Source: Methanobacteriota archaeon (GTDB taxonomy: Archaea; Thermoplasmatota; Poseidoniia; Poseidoniales; Thalassarchaeaceae). From it: a DNA stretch of 33,724 nt. The stretch lies in contig PATD01000031.1 in the NCBI GenBank assembly GCA_002713585.1, positions 35,892 through 69,615 of the forward strand. Direction: 5' to 3'. The notes beneath the pieces were generated by a model, which was not told where the DNA came from, did no database searches, and saw nothing but the letters and a program-made list of their open reading frames with translations. This document shows, piece after piece, positions 17,201 to 24,153 of this stretch; positions within the stretch are counted from its first letter, which is position 1; every line of letters begins with the position of its first letter. Both the position numbers and the translations under genes were made by a program.

Positions 17201-18218
17201 GCCGGATATCGCTGGAATCGAATCACCGATTGCTATCACGATGGCCGGTCTTGCCGTAATCGTCGGTTTGGGTTCTAGTGTTGTTGGCGCATCAATGAGC
17301 GATCAGCGTCTTCTTCTCATCTTGGCTGCGATAAACTTGGTTCTCGTCGCGGTTTCACTCTTTGGCAGGAAGGATGTTCTGAAACGAATCCCTTCTGCGT
17401 TGGAATGGATGCTCGGTACACTTTTCATTGCACGTGTCCTTGGTATACCTCTTGGAGGCACACCCTCTTTTGGTAGCGTAAACGTGCTGTCTGAAGTTCA
17501 CCCACTAATCGGTTGGGCGATGATATGGATGACTCTCGAAATCGTGCTTATTGGCATGGCCTTACTTTGGGATTGGATTGAAGGCAGACGTCGTGAAGCC
17601 GGTCTTGAAGACCATCGAAGTGCAGGTGGACGGGTTGTTTGGACCTTTGGAATCGCACTCCTTTCTGTAGGTCCCGCAGGACTAATCGCCTCAATCCTAG
17701 GTCTTCGTCGAGGGATTCAGTGGACCCAATCTGCAGTTCTGATGGGCACCGTGCTTAGTATCGCCATCTCAATCTCCGCTTTTTCCGCCTCGATACCAAT
17801 CCTTCAGGATAATCTTGGGCATATTCTGTTGGTTATGGGTTCAGCCTCATTTATCGCGACGTTGTTCACGATTCAGGAATCTCGTCGCATTTGGACTTCA
17901 GCCCATCTTATTGATGCGCATATTTTGTTGGTTCTTGGGGTCCTAATCTCACCGTTGCCAACCATCGCTTTCCTCTCGACTTTACTTGTACTTTCGACGC
18001 TCACTTGGCTTACAGGCATCCTCCAATTACGCAAGATGCTACGGTTTTGGGGGGCAACAGATCTTGTATTTGCAGGCCTCATGGCAATTCTCACCATGGG
18101 GTCTGAACTCCTTGAACCAACGAACGCTTTCATTGCCCTGATTGTTCTCGCAATTGAACTTGGATTAGTGGTCTGGCTCGCGCAGAGTCGACAGGCAGCT
18201 ATGATGGCTCAGGAGTAG
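14292..18218 (+). CDS. Giant polytopic membrane protein, function unknown
   Basis: I do not recognise this 1308-residue protein. It starts with a charged cytoplasmic region (about 1-100, rich in Glu and Pro). A long series of hydrophobic helices runs from about 105 to about 820. Next is a soluble helical segment (about 820-925) containing RDKQLSSLIQAQEVIQKLSSEGEIS and MVELLQKQKKRAKV. A second membrane block follows to about 1300, and the protein ends in a short tail. By eye there are on the order of 30 membrane segments. No transporter or glycosyltransferase motif is evident, and the helices are short and tightly packed without large extracellular loops. The start could be ATG 14292 or ATG 14307. 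AGGATGG just before 14307 resembles a Shine-Dalgarno sequence. A FKBP-like membrane protein gene follows 17 nt downstream. Confidence 0.85.
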   Translation: MVGWGMETPPDEEDRFLQERQFGIGTGIDVSDLLEEVADSFKEAPKPKPLDEEPEEDAAIGEILDPFAEDDGVGPGRVMQDGSVPIAPERDLIEDIAVQGEIRLNWALMGAMITVYSAISILIGTVVENPLFALLGLLALAGFGFTLGERWVPRPAMRQLGIVWLIIAMKILYGLAIELGSWELFGIFPLSENYVGVLLLALVGVNVGVAYRYDEDAIAAQAVLVLLAISSTVGSFLGEIGVAGMIFGASVLFQLLALHRRSGNLASLGIASSNLWIGMHALTNGFEIGSLTVVPIETPMVLFLLLIFTNAINAAMASRFSASENWFSTGLNVVGLGRPGLWSVSVGLGLIGALMAIGANREDSSFALAMVTGLLTVFSGSYLTVRGVPPSRIITLNGGGLCVLTFLLIILDAGLMELPSFIDAYGTFTVGAVIIAAWLILSNQDNVTDRVLWTGAVSIVVLLTVLIPSQPSTEGGDGGLLLLSSVILMMVATTYLAVKRTSPSLSGVTALLPWTWVLFMGALTSIVQTFSVTNDFSGLPTVQFDGTPLTFFLGISAILQLIVNLNYPDGGVNLAERFLGTQEVSARLRDSGLMKVWNLGFILGLIALLSVTVEDGMTGSHLLVLFSIFLGIHIGADAFDRHQENPRLLLVLSALTIYVLIWRHEMAAYWMVLLLIGTNALTWTHRDRSEESNLHILNLSTIGFGILVWGTSMDRVAAYPMTAPFLLDDAGTAWIMLICTTIPILAFLPRISHLNEIIRSSFAALFLMSSITVSFLLTGHSALHLYAALFLFAISSLMISVNGELRSEIRQVSTRDKQLSSLIQAQEVIQKLSSEGEISESTSQNLLMFSSEASAEAALELSAEDRAKTAVAKSGSGMRIIDPRMVELLQKQKKRAKVSDASGIRDLMVGDIHHRPVVVTSFLGVMLVAGLAIAFLFPSVLLLALIGIGLQSILLTMVSRWRASESDLTLPDIAGIESPIAITMAGLAVIVGLGSSVVGASMSDQRLLLILAAINLVLVAVSLFGRKDVLKRIPSALEWMLGTLFIARVLGIPLGGTPSFGSVNVLSEVHPLIGWAMIWMTLEIVLIGMALLWDWIEGRRREAGLEDHRSAGGRVVWTFGIALLSVGPAGLIASILGLRRGIQWTQSAVLMGTVLSIAISISAFSASIPILQDNLGHILLVMGSASFIATLFTIQESRRIWTSAHLIDAHILLVLGVLISPLPTIAFLSTLLVLSTLTWLTGILQLRKMLRFWGATDLVFAGLMAILTMGSELLEPTNAFIALIVLAIELGLVVWLAQSRQAAMMAQE

Positions 18219-18275
18219 CCCCCATAATCCCATTTCGTGGATAGGTTGATTCGCGGTGGAAGGAAGCCGAACTCC

Positions 18276-19250
18276 ATGACAGGCCCATGGATTGCCGATG
18301 CTTCTGAGGAGGAGGAGCACCCGACAGTGCCTATTGGCATCAATGAGATGACGATACCACGTGTCGCACTCATCATGTCCGTCGTTACACTGGTGGCCAT
18401 TCTCCTCATGGGAGGCGTCATTGGTTACTCATTCGTATCATTCCTCAATAGTATGGATGAATCGCTGGCCGCGGGCAACGATGATGTTCTCATGGAAGAT
18501 GGTCGTTGGGTTTGGGAGATTCATCTCCTGTTCGATACCTGTGTTCCCCGAGATGATGCATGGACTATGCCAGAGGTGTTAGCAGATCAAGACGACGAGT
18601 ACCTATATCCTGGAGAGCTTGAATGTGATTGGATACATCAGGGCGATGGCGATCGCGCAGTCGTTGTGATTCATAATCGTGGACCTAGCACGATTGATCT
18701 TATGTTGACTTCAGATCTCGATTCCATAGTATTTGGAGAGAGTGATGACACAAGTCTATTGGTACCAAGTATTGATGGAAATTCATCTTACTTTGCTATG
18801 CTTGATTTGAAGGAGGACCTCGATGAGACCACGTTTACAATCAACGCATCTCATGTGACTGTGATGGACGCGGTTGTGGGTCTGGACATCAATTTGATGC
18901 GTGGTTCAAATACAGAACCAGTCCACACAGATCCAGGAGACAGGCTCCAAGTCAACTACAAAGTATGGGATGCAGATACCGAAGTACTCCTTGATGACGG
19001 GGATCTTCCTGCAACTGCAGGTCCTGATCCAATGTGCGAGACTGGGGCACCTTGGGTCTGTTACATCGATGGATTCCCTTGGTCAATCCTTGGATTAGAT
19101 ATTGGTCAAGATCGAGGTGTACTTGGACCTGGGACAACACATACCACTCTATTGCCACCTCCAATTGCTTATGGTGGAAGTGAAGGACATGAACTTGAGA
19201 ACTCATGGCTTAGGTTTGAACTGGAACTCACCCTTCTTGCAGCCATATGA
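18276..19250 (+). CDS. Membrane-anchored protein with a divergent FKBP-like C-terminal domain
   Basis: The protein has a short acidic cytoplasmic N-terminus and one membrane helix (about 29-53 in this numbering, containing VALIMSVVTLVAILLMGG). An Asp-rich extracellular region of about 150 residues follows, then a C-terminal domain of about 105 residues that reads like a FKBP fold. That domain opens with GDRLQVNYKVWDADTEV and ends LLPPPIAYGGSEGHELENSW plus a closing LRFELELTLL strand. Tyr of the AYG motif is kept, but the FD pair and the VIxGW motif of active FKBP isomerases are not. Prolyl isomerase activity is therefore doubtful, and chaperone or binding activity is possible. An in-frame GTG at 18237 would add 13 residues. 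I prefer ATG 18276, with GGAAGG upstream. The gene is probably co-transcribed with the giant membrane protein. Confidence 0.8.
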   Translation: MTGPWIADASEEEEHPTVPIGINEMTIPRVALIMSVVTLVAILLMGGVIGYSFVSFLNSMDESLAAGNDDVLMEDGRWVWEIHLLFDTCVPRDDAWTMPEVLADQDDEYLYPGELECDWIHQGDGDRAVVVIHNRGPSTIDLMLTSDLDSIVFGESDDTSLLVPSIDGNSSYFAMLDLKEDLDETTFTINASHVTVMDAVVGLDINLMRGSNTEPVHTDPGDRLQVNYKVWDADTEVLLDDGDLPATAGPDPMCETGAPWVCYIDGFPWSILGLDIGQDRGVLGPGTTHTTLLPPPIAYGGSEGHELENSWLRFELELTLLAAI

Positions 19251-19293
19251 CTCGACCCGAAATGCCCATACCGTGGTACCCTGAATCGAACCC

Positions 19294-20598
19294 ATGGGCG
19301 AAGGGCATGAGGCGGTCAATTGTGATGGCCGCGCACAAGCTTGGGCCACACGACGTTTGAAGCCCAACTCACCGCGTAGAGGCGAGCCAGCGGTCCACAT
19401 GAATGACCAGATGCGACGCCTTTCGACGCCTTGGTCAATTGCTGTTGAGCGCTCAATCCGCATCTCGAATTCAGAATTCCTACCTGGAGTTCTACTCGAT
19501 CCTGCTTGTGGTTCAGGTATTCATCTAGCAGCGATGTGTCTTGAGACAGGGCGTGTTGGACTCGGGATTGAATTAGATGAGGAAGCGGGAAAGTTTGCGG
19601 CTGCGAATATGAACCGCCTCTTGGAGAAAGGGGAGGGTCCCGGGCGCCTTTCAAATCGTATTCTAATCGGGGATGGCGTGGATGCAGAGGGTGCCCTCGA
19701 AACGTACCATAACTCATTGGAAGATTCTGGTATTTCTTCGACCCCTCCGGTCTCCTTGCTTCACGTCGACCCAGCTCGCCCTTTAGATGCACAGAATCAC
19801 ACCTTGGATGAGATGGCTCCATCCATTGGAGATCTCCTCAGATCTTGGGTTCCTTGTATGAATCAGGATGATCGTGGGCCTGCCCTTTTACTCGACCTTT
19901 CTCCACGCCTTTCAAGGAAGCAGAGAGGGGAGATTGATACAATTCTCAATGAAGTAGCCCCCGGAGCAGCGAGGACTTGGGAGTGGCTTTCCCAAGGAGG
20001 AGGTCGGATCGACCGTCTCTCTGTGTGGGTCGGACCTTTAGCGAGCGAATCGTCCCATAGAGCAATTCGGATGGGTCAAAAAACACCTCTTCGAACTGTT
20101 GAAGCTGGGAGCACGTCACCCTTTATCTCTGAGAAGCGTGGCATGCCCCCTTCTTTCGACCAATGGATTGTAATCGTAGATCCCGCTGTTGTTGAGGCAC
20201 GCCTTCATGGTGCATGGCTCACTTCTTTCGATGCACCTGAGTATAATCCAATTTGGCAACGCGCATCTCTTCGCCGTCCTATCCTTGTTAGTGATACACC
20301 TCCACCGGATTCACTTCGTGAGGACCCCTTCACGGTCGCTGTGGGGCGAGTATGTGGCCATCGATTGAGTTCACCGGACATGGAAAATGCTCCCACGGTC
20401 GCGAGAGCAGCTGAGAGGTCAGGTATTGGACACCTAGTCCTTCGTTGCGAGGTCGATCCAGAATTACATCCGAAGATTCAGAAACGGTTGAACAAGGCTC
20501 TGAAGGGCGTTGAAGGAGAGCGTGGATTCATTGTTGACGTGCCAGTGAGTCGAGGTGACAACTGGCACGTAGTCCATGTAACGTGCATCGAATCCTGA
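19294..20598 (+). CDS. Class I SAM-dependent methyltransferase with DPAR motif (THUMP-like type), probably RNA-directed
   Basis: A Rossmann-fold methyltransferase core lies at about residues 45-220. Motif I is LLDPACGSG (68-75), motif II is GLGIELDEEAG (about 90-99), and motif IV is HVDPAR (158-162). DPAR replaces the DPPY/NPPY of common base methylases. It is characteristic of methyltransferases that carry a C-terminal THUMP-like region. The C-terminal half (about 230-434) has no clear catalytic motif and may bind RNA. The target is unknown. Because it sits just upstream of the uS13-uS4-uS11-Rpo3 operon, rRNA or tRNA is a reasonable guess, but that is inference from position only. The ATG at 19294 is the first in frame. 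The N-terminal 40 residues are Arg-rich, so a later ATG (residue 36) is possible. Confidence 0.78.
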   Translation: MGEGHEAVNCDGRAQAWATRRLKPNSPRRGEPAVHMNDQMRRLSTPWSIAVERSIRISNSEFLPGVLLDPACGSGIHLAAMCLETGRVGLGIELDEEAGKFAAANMNRLLEKGEGPGRLSNRILIGDGVDAEGALETYHNSLEDSGISSTPPVSLLHVDPARPLDAQNHTLDEMAPSIGDLLRSWVPCMNQDDRGPALLLDLSPRLSRKQRGEIDTILNEVAPGAARTWEWLSQGGGRIDRLSVWVGPLASESSHRAIRMGQKTPLRTVEAGSTSPFISEKRGMPPSFDQWIVIVDPAVVEARLHGAWLTSFDAPEYNPIWQRASLRRPILVSDTPPPDSLREDPFTVAVGRVCGHRLSSPDMENAPTVARAAERSGIGHLVLRCEVDPELHPKIQKRLNKALKGVEGERGFIVDVPVSRGDNWHVVHVTCIES

Positions 20599-20628
20599 TC
20601 TTCTAAATCGGCGGTCCGCATCGTTCTA

Positions 20629-20638
20629 TTCATATATG
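20629..20638 (+). promoter_or_regulatory. TATA-like promoter of the ribosomal protein/RNA polymerase operon
   Basis: TTCATATATG lies in the 107-nt gap between the methyltransferase stop (20598) and the uS13 ATG (20706). Transcription starting about 25 nt downstream would give a leader of roughly 45 nt. The leader region 20640-20700 is G-rich, but I see no defined regulatory fold. Confidence 0.5.
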
Positions 20639-20705
20639 GGGGGAGAGTCGGTGGGCTGCTCGTAAGGGCCATCGGGTGACCGATGAACACGGGGGAACCG
20701 TAGAA

Positions 20706-21170
20706 ATGAGTACCGAGAACGACTTCGGAGAAGATTTCCTGTACATCCTGCGAATCGCAGATGCTGACATTGACGGCGTGCGACCGATTGGGATGGGATT
20801 GACGAATGTAAAGGGCATTGGTCGCCGAACTGCGCGTCGTCTCTGTCAACTTGCAGAGATTGATCCTAGCAAGTTGGGTGGTCATCTAGATGATGCAGAA
20901 CAAGATCGTCTCCGGAATACGATTGATACTTACCCTTCTCTTGTTCCTGGCTGGCTTGTCAATAGGGAGCGCGATCTAGAGACCAATGAGGATGCACACC
21001 TGTTTTCCCTTGAAGTCAAACTAACACGGGACGATGACATCGCCCGCCTCGCTGAGATGAAGGCATACCGTGGCCTTCGCCACCGAAGTGGTCACAAGGT
21101 TCGTGGGCAACGTCTCCGAAGCAATGGCCGCAGTGGTCTTACACTCGGTGTTGAGAGGAAGAAGGTTTGA
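20706..21170 (+). CDS. rps13: 30S ribosomal protein uS13
   Basis: uS13 sits in the head of the small subunit and contacts 16S rRNA, tRNA and the large subunit. The 154-residue protein has the helix-two-turn-helix segment GLTNVKGIGRRTARRLCQLA and the C-terminal basic tail YRGLRHRSGHKVRGQRLRSNGR, both diagnostic, and the archaeal-length central insertion. A GTG at 20676 would add ten residues that do not resemble the family, so the ATG at 20706 is chosen. It is first in the operon uS13-uS4-uS11-Rpo3, the conserved archaeal order. The next gene is 12 nt away, with a GAGGAGG ribosome-binding site beginning within this gene's stop region. Confidence 0.97.
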   Translation: MSTENDFGEDFLYILRIADADIDGVRPIGMGLTNVKGIGRRTARRLCQLAEIDPSKLGGHLDDAEQDRLRNTIDTYPSLVPGWLVNRERDLETNEDAHLFSLEVKLTRDDDIARLAEMKAYRGLRHRSGHKVRGQRLRSNGRSGLTLGVERKKV

Positions 21171-21182
21171 GGAGGGGATTGA

Positions 21183-21872
21183 ATGGGCCAACCAAAGTTT
21201 TCACGTCCTAAGACACAGACTCCCACTCACCCTTGGAAGGCTGAGCGAATCGAAGAAGAGCATGCTCTCAAGGAGCAATACGGCCTCAAGCGTATTGGTG
21301 GAATGAAGGAGATTTGGCGTGCTAAGAGTGCACTTCGTCGCCATCGACAACTTGCCATGAAGCTCATTGGGCGAGTTGATACTACAGAAGGTCACTTCAT
21401 GCGAGAAAAGGGAGATTTTCTTTCCTCAATGCACCGTAAAGGTCTCATTTCGGAGGAAGCCGGATTAGATGACGTTCTACAGATCAACGTCGAGAATATG
21501 CTTGATCGCCGTCTACAGTCCCAGGTTTACTACAAGGGATTCGCACCGTCTATGCGTGCTGCACGAAATATCATCGTCCACGGCCACATTGTTCTGGGTA
21601 ACCAGAGGATGAATGTGCCCGGTTACCACGTCCTACGTCAGGAAGAGGCGGAAATCGCTTACCATCCGACTTCGAAGTTCAATAATCCGGACCATTCGAT
21701 GCGACAGGAGATGGAACGTCGCAGGCAGACTGTTGGCAGTGAGGAGGAGGATCCAGAAGCAATCCCTGAGACACGCGAGTGGACTGAGACCGATGTTGAG
21801 CAGATTAAGCAGGATGCTGCAGAGGCTGATGCAGTAGTTGATGCAGTAGTTGAGGAAGGGGGCGATGAATGA
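21183..21872 (+). CDS. rps4: 30S ribosomal protein uS4 with acidic C-terminal extension
   Basis: uS4 is a primary 16S rRNA-binding assembly protein at the mRNA entry site. The N-terminal [15 protein letters not shown] is the archaeal/eukaryotic form. The S4 RNA-binding domain spans about residues 100-165 ([19 protein letters not shown], then [20 protein letters not shown]). The 229 residues exceed the usual archaeal 170-190 because of an acidic tail (about 180-229, rich in Glu, Asp and Ala). GAGGAGG at 21169-21175 is a strong ribosome-binding site for the ATG at 21183. It overlaps uS11 by 4 nt (ATGA). Confidence 0.97.
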   Translation: MGQPKFSRPKTQTPTHPWKAERIEEEHALKEQYGLKRIGGMKEIWRAKSALRRHRQLAMKLIGRVDTTEGHFMREKGDFLSSMHRKGLISEEAGLDDVLQINVENMLDRRLQSQVYYKGFAPSMRAARNIIVHGHIVLGNQRMNVPGYHVLRQEEAEIAYHPTSKFNNPDHSMRQEMERRRQTVGSEEEDPEAIPETREWTETDVEQIKQDAAEADAVVDAVVEEGGDE

Positions 21873-22252
21873 TGGGTCATAAGGCAATAGTTCACATCTT
21901 CAGTTCTCACAACAATATCTTGCTTACAGCCACCGATTTGACCGGCGCTGAGACAATCTGCAAGGTTTCTGGTGGCATTGTCGTAGGCAAGGGTTCCGCG
22001 AAGAGTGGACAATTCTCCTCAACTCGAGCTGCTGAGCAAATTGCTGAGATGCTTACTGAGAAGGATTTCGATCAACTCATTGTGAAGTACCGTGGTGCTG
22101 GGGGAAATCGTTCACCTTCCGCACCTGGTGCAACTTCAGCTATCCGCGCTTTAACTCGTGCAGGTATGACTATCACACGCATCGAAGATGTTACTCCTAT
22201 CCCGACGGATGGGACGAAGAAGAAGGGCGGACGCCGAGGACGCCGAGTCTGA
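21869..22252 (+). CDS. rps11: 30S ribosomal protein uS11
   Basis: uS11 lines the platform of the small subunit near the mRNA exit channel. The 127-residue sequence contains the family segments [39 protein letters not shown] and [21 protein letters not shown], and the basic tail [11 protein letters not shown]. Its start overlaps the uS4 stop. Two consecutive ATG codons (21869 and 21872) are possible starts, and the first gives the coupled ATGA overlap. Rpo3 follows after 12 nt. Confidence 0.98.
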   Translation: MMGHKAIVHIFSSHNNILLTATDLTGAETICKVSGGIVVGKGSAKSGQFSSTRAAEQIAEMLTEKDFDQLIVKYRGAGGNRSPSAPGATSAIRALTRAGMTITRIEDVTPIPTDGTKKKGGRRGRRV

Positions 22253-22264
22253 GGGGGAATAGAA

Positions 22265-23149
22265 ATGGATTGTGAAATCATTGAAGAAGAGGATAACCGG
22301 ATTCGGATTCTGCTTAAGGATACGGATCACGCAGCTGTGAACGCCCTCCGCCGAACTATGATTGCGGACACCCCTAAGATGGCGATTCATCAGGTTCGCT
22401 TCACACAGTCAACCGAAGTCACCGATGATATGATTTGGGAAACTATTGGGCCAATTCCGGATGAAGTAATTGCTCACCGACTAGCAATGACTCCTATTCC
22501 ATCCGATACTCAGGATTTTTCGTTTGAAGATGAGTGCATCAATTGCAAGGATATGGTCGAGTCGCAGCGTGGCTGCCCAATGTGCAACATTGTCTACACT
22601 TGTAATGTCAAAGGAACCCCTGAGGGGCGTGCCGTCAAGGCGAGCGATCTCGAGGTTTTTGGTGATCTATCGCTTTCTATCCCAGAGGAATTTGGCAATA
22701 TCACCATCACCAAGCTCTACACTGGACAGATGATTTCACTCACGGCTAAGGCCAAGAAGGGCTATGGCCGAGACCATGTAAAGTGGCAACCTGTATGCGG
22801 CATAACCTTTGAAGTTCGACAGCATGCAGTCCTTAACGACAAGAAAGCAGCTAAGTCTCTATGGGGACTTGGACTAACAGTTACCGAGAAGGACTTCGGA
22901 AAGAATGGGCGCATCGAGGACATCCAAATGGTAGACAAGGTCCGCGCTGACCTCCATCATGTAGGCCCAAGTACCGACTTAGGCCGAGATTTCGGTGATG
23001 CCATTACTATGGAAGATATCGATGGTGAATTCATCCTGAGCTACGAGACGGACGGTTCAATGAAGGCCCGCACCGTCTTTGAACTCGCAACTGCATCACT
23101 CGGAGAGCGCTTTGCGTCCCTTTCCGGTGATTTGGATATCGTCCTTTGA
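22265..23149 (+). CDS. rpoD: DNA-directed RNA polymerase subunit D (Rpo3)
   Basis: Rpo3 pairs with Rpo11 to nucleate archaeal RNA polymerase assembly, equivalent to the bacterial alpha dimer and eukaryotic RPB3. Alpha-like motifs are present: DTDHAAVNALRRTMIADTPKMA near the N-terminus and GPIPDEVIAHRLAMTPIP at 62-79. A cysteine cluster C-x2-C-x9-C-x2-C-x5-C at residues 91-113 matches the zinc loop position of RPB3. In many archaea a later domain carries iron-sulfur cysteines. Here the corresponding stretch (about 180-265) has essentially none, so a cluster-free Rpo3 is predicted. At 294 residues it is slightly longer than average. It is followed by pantoate kinase rather than the more usual eL18/uL13 genes. 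A GGGGGAA ribosome-binding site precedes the start. Confidence 0.97.
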   Translation: MDCEIIEEEDNRIRILLKDTDHAAVNALRRTMIADTPKMAIHQVRFTQSTEVTDDMIWETIGPIPDEVIAHRLAMTPIPSDTQDFSFEDECINCKDMVESQRGCPMCNIVYTCNVKGTPEGRAVKASDLEVFGDLSLSIPEEFGNITITKLYTGQMISLTAKAKKGYGRDHVKWQPVCGITFEVRQHAVLNDKKAAKSLWGLGLTVTEKDFGKNGRIEDIQMVDKVRADLHHVGPSTDLGRDFGDAITMEDIDGEFILSYETDGSMKARTVFELATASLGERFASLSGDLDIVL

Positions 23150-23163
23150 TTGAGCGTGGCCTC

Positions 23164-24153
23164 ATGGCCGTCGTGACAACTACTGCAAAATGTGGCGGTC
23201 ACATTACCTTGGCATTCACGGTTCATTCCGATTCTGAAGAACTCTATGAACAGGGTTCCATGGGAATCGGGCTTTGTATCGAGGCGGGTATTTCCACTTC
23301 TTGTCGTTCAGATCCATCACGGTCATCAGGCCTAATGGTGATTTCAAACGGGCTACCAATCGATTCCAATCTCCATCGATTAGTGCTTGAGGAATGCGCA
23401 CGATTCGATCCCTCTCTTTCCTCGATGCACCACACATTCGATTTGATTAGTGAACTCCCCTTTTCACAGGGTTTTGGATTGTCTGCCGCGGGGTCAATTA
23501 CCGCTGCACGTTGCTTGATTGCTCACTCAGATATCCCCTCACAATTACACGAACCTCTGGTATGGGCGATTGCTCATCGGGTTGAACGTAGACACAGCGG
23601 TGGATTGGGGGATGTTACAGCCCTACACGCAGGAGGCGTTGTCCGCCGAACCACACCTGGTGCAACACATCAGATTGAACAGATTGAACCAGTTGTAGTT
23701 GGCACCGGACCAGGCCGTTCCGACGGGTGGTCGTCTCTGATTCCATTGCTCTTAGCTTGGCGGCCTAGTGGATCAAAGCACACTTCTACGTACATCGATT
23801 CTGAGGGTTGGAGTCAGCGAATTCGAGTCGCAGGTGAGGAGGTCATGGAGACACTATCTAACAATCCGTGGGATGCGACTCGTTGGCCGGAGATAATCGA
23901 TGCTGCACACTGTTTTGCTAAACAATCCGAATTAATCAAGGATTCAGAACGCGCTTCTCTTCTTGATGAGGTTCAGTGGGCATTGAAGCCCATAGAGCAA
24001 GATATCGAGGTGATGCTTTGTATGCTTGGAGAAAGTGTTGTTGTGGTCCCTCGTGAATTAGGTTCTGTAAATCGAATGGATGAGGCGGAGAACCTTCTTG
24101 GAAATCTCACATCTCTTCACTGCGCTCAAACAGTATTGAGTCCCATTTCATGA
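23164..24153 (+). CDS. Pantoate kinase (archaeal GHMP-family)
   Basis: Phosphorylates pantoate to 4-phosphopantoate in the archaeal route to coenzyme A. The GHMP-kinase hallmarks fit this family: N-terminal KCGGHITLAF, GSMGIGLCIE, the ATP-loop LPFSQGFGLSAAGSITAA, and RRHSGGLGDVTALHAGGVVRR. The length of about 330 residues is near the family norm (about 300). The frame is also open to a TTG at 23146 that would overlap the Rpo3 stop. The ATG at 23164 aligns better with the family N-terminus. The other archaeal CoA enzyme, phosphopantothenate synthetase, is not in this window. The stop lies in a palindrome, TCATGA, shared with the convergent CDIN1-like gene. Confidence 0.9.
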   Translation: MAVVTTTAKCGGHITLAFTVHSDSEELYEQGSMGIGLCIEAGISTSCRSDPSRSSGLMVISNGLPIDSNLHRLVLEECARFDPSLSSMHHTFDLISELPFSQGFGLSAAGSITAARCLIAHSDIPSQLHEPLVWAIAHRVERRHSGGLGDVTALHAGGVVRRTTPGATHQIEQIEPVVVGTGPGRSDGWSSLIPLLLAWRPSGSKHTSTYIDSEGWSQRIRVAGEEVMETLSNNPWDATRWPEIIDAAHCFAKQSELIKDSERASLLDEVQWALKPIEQDIEVMLCMLGESVVVVPRELGSVNRMDEAENLLGNLTSLHCAQTVLSPIS

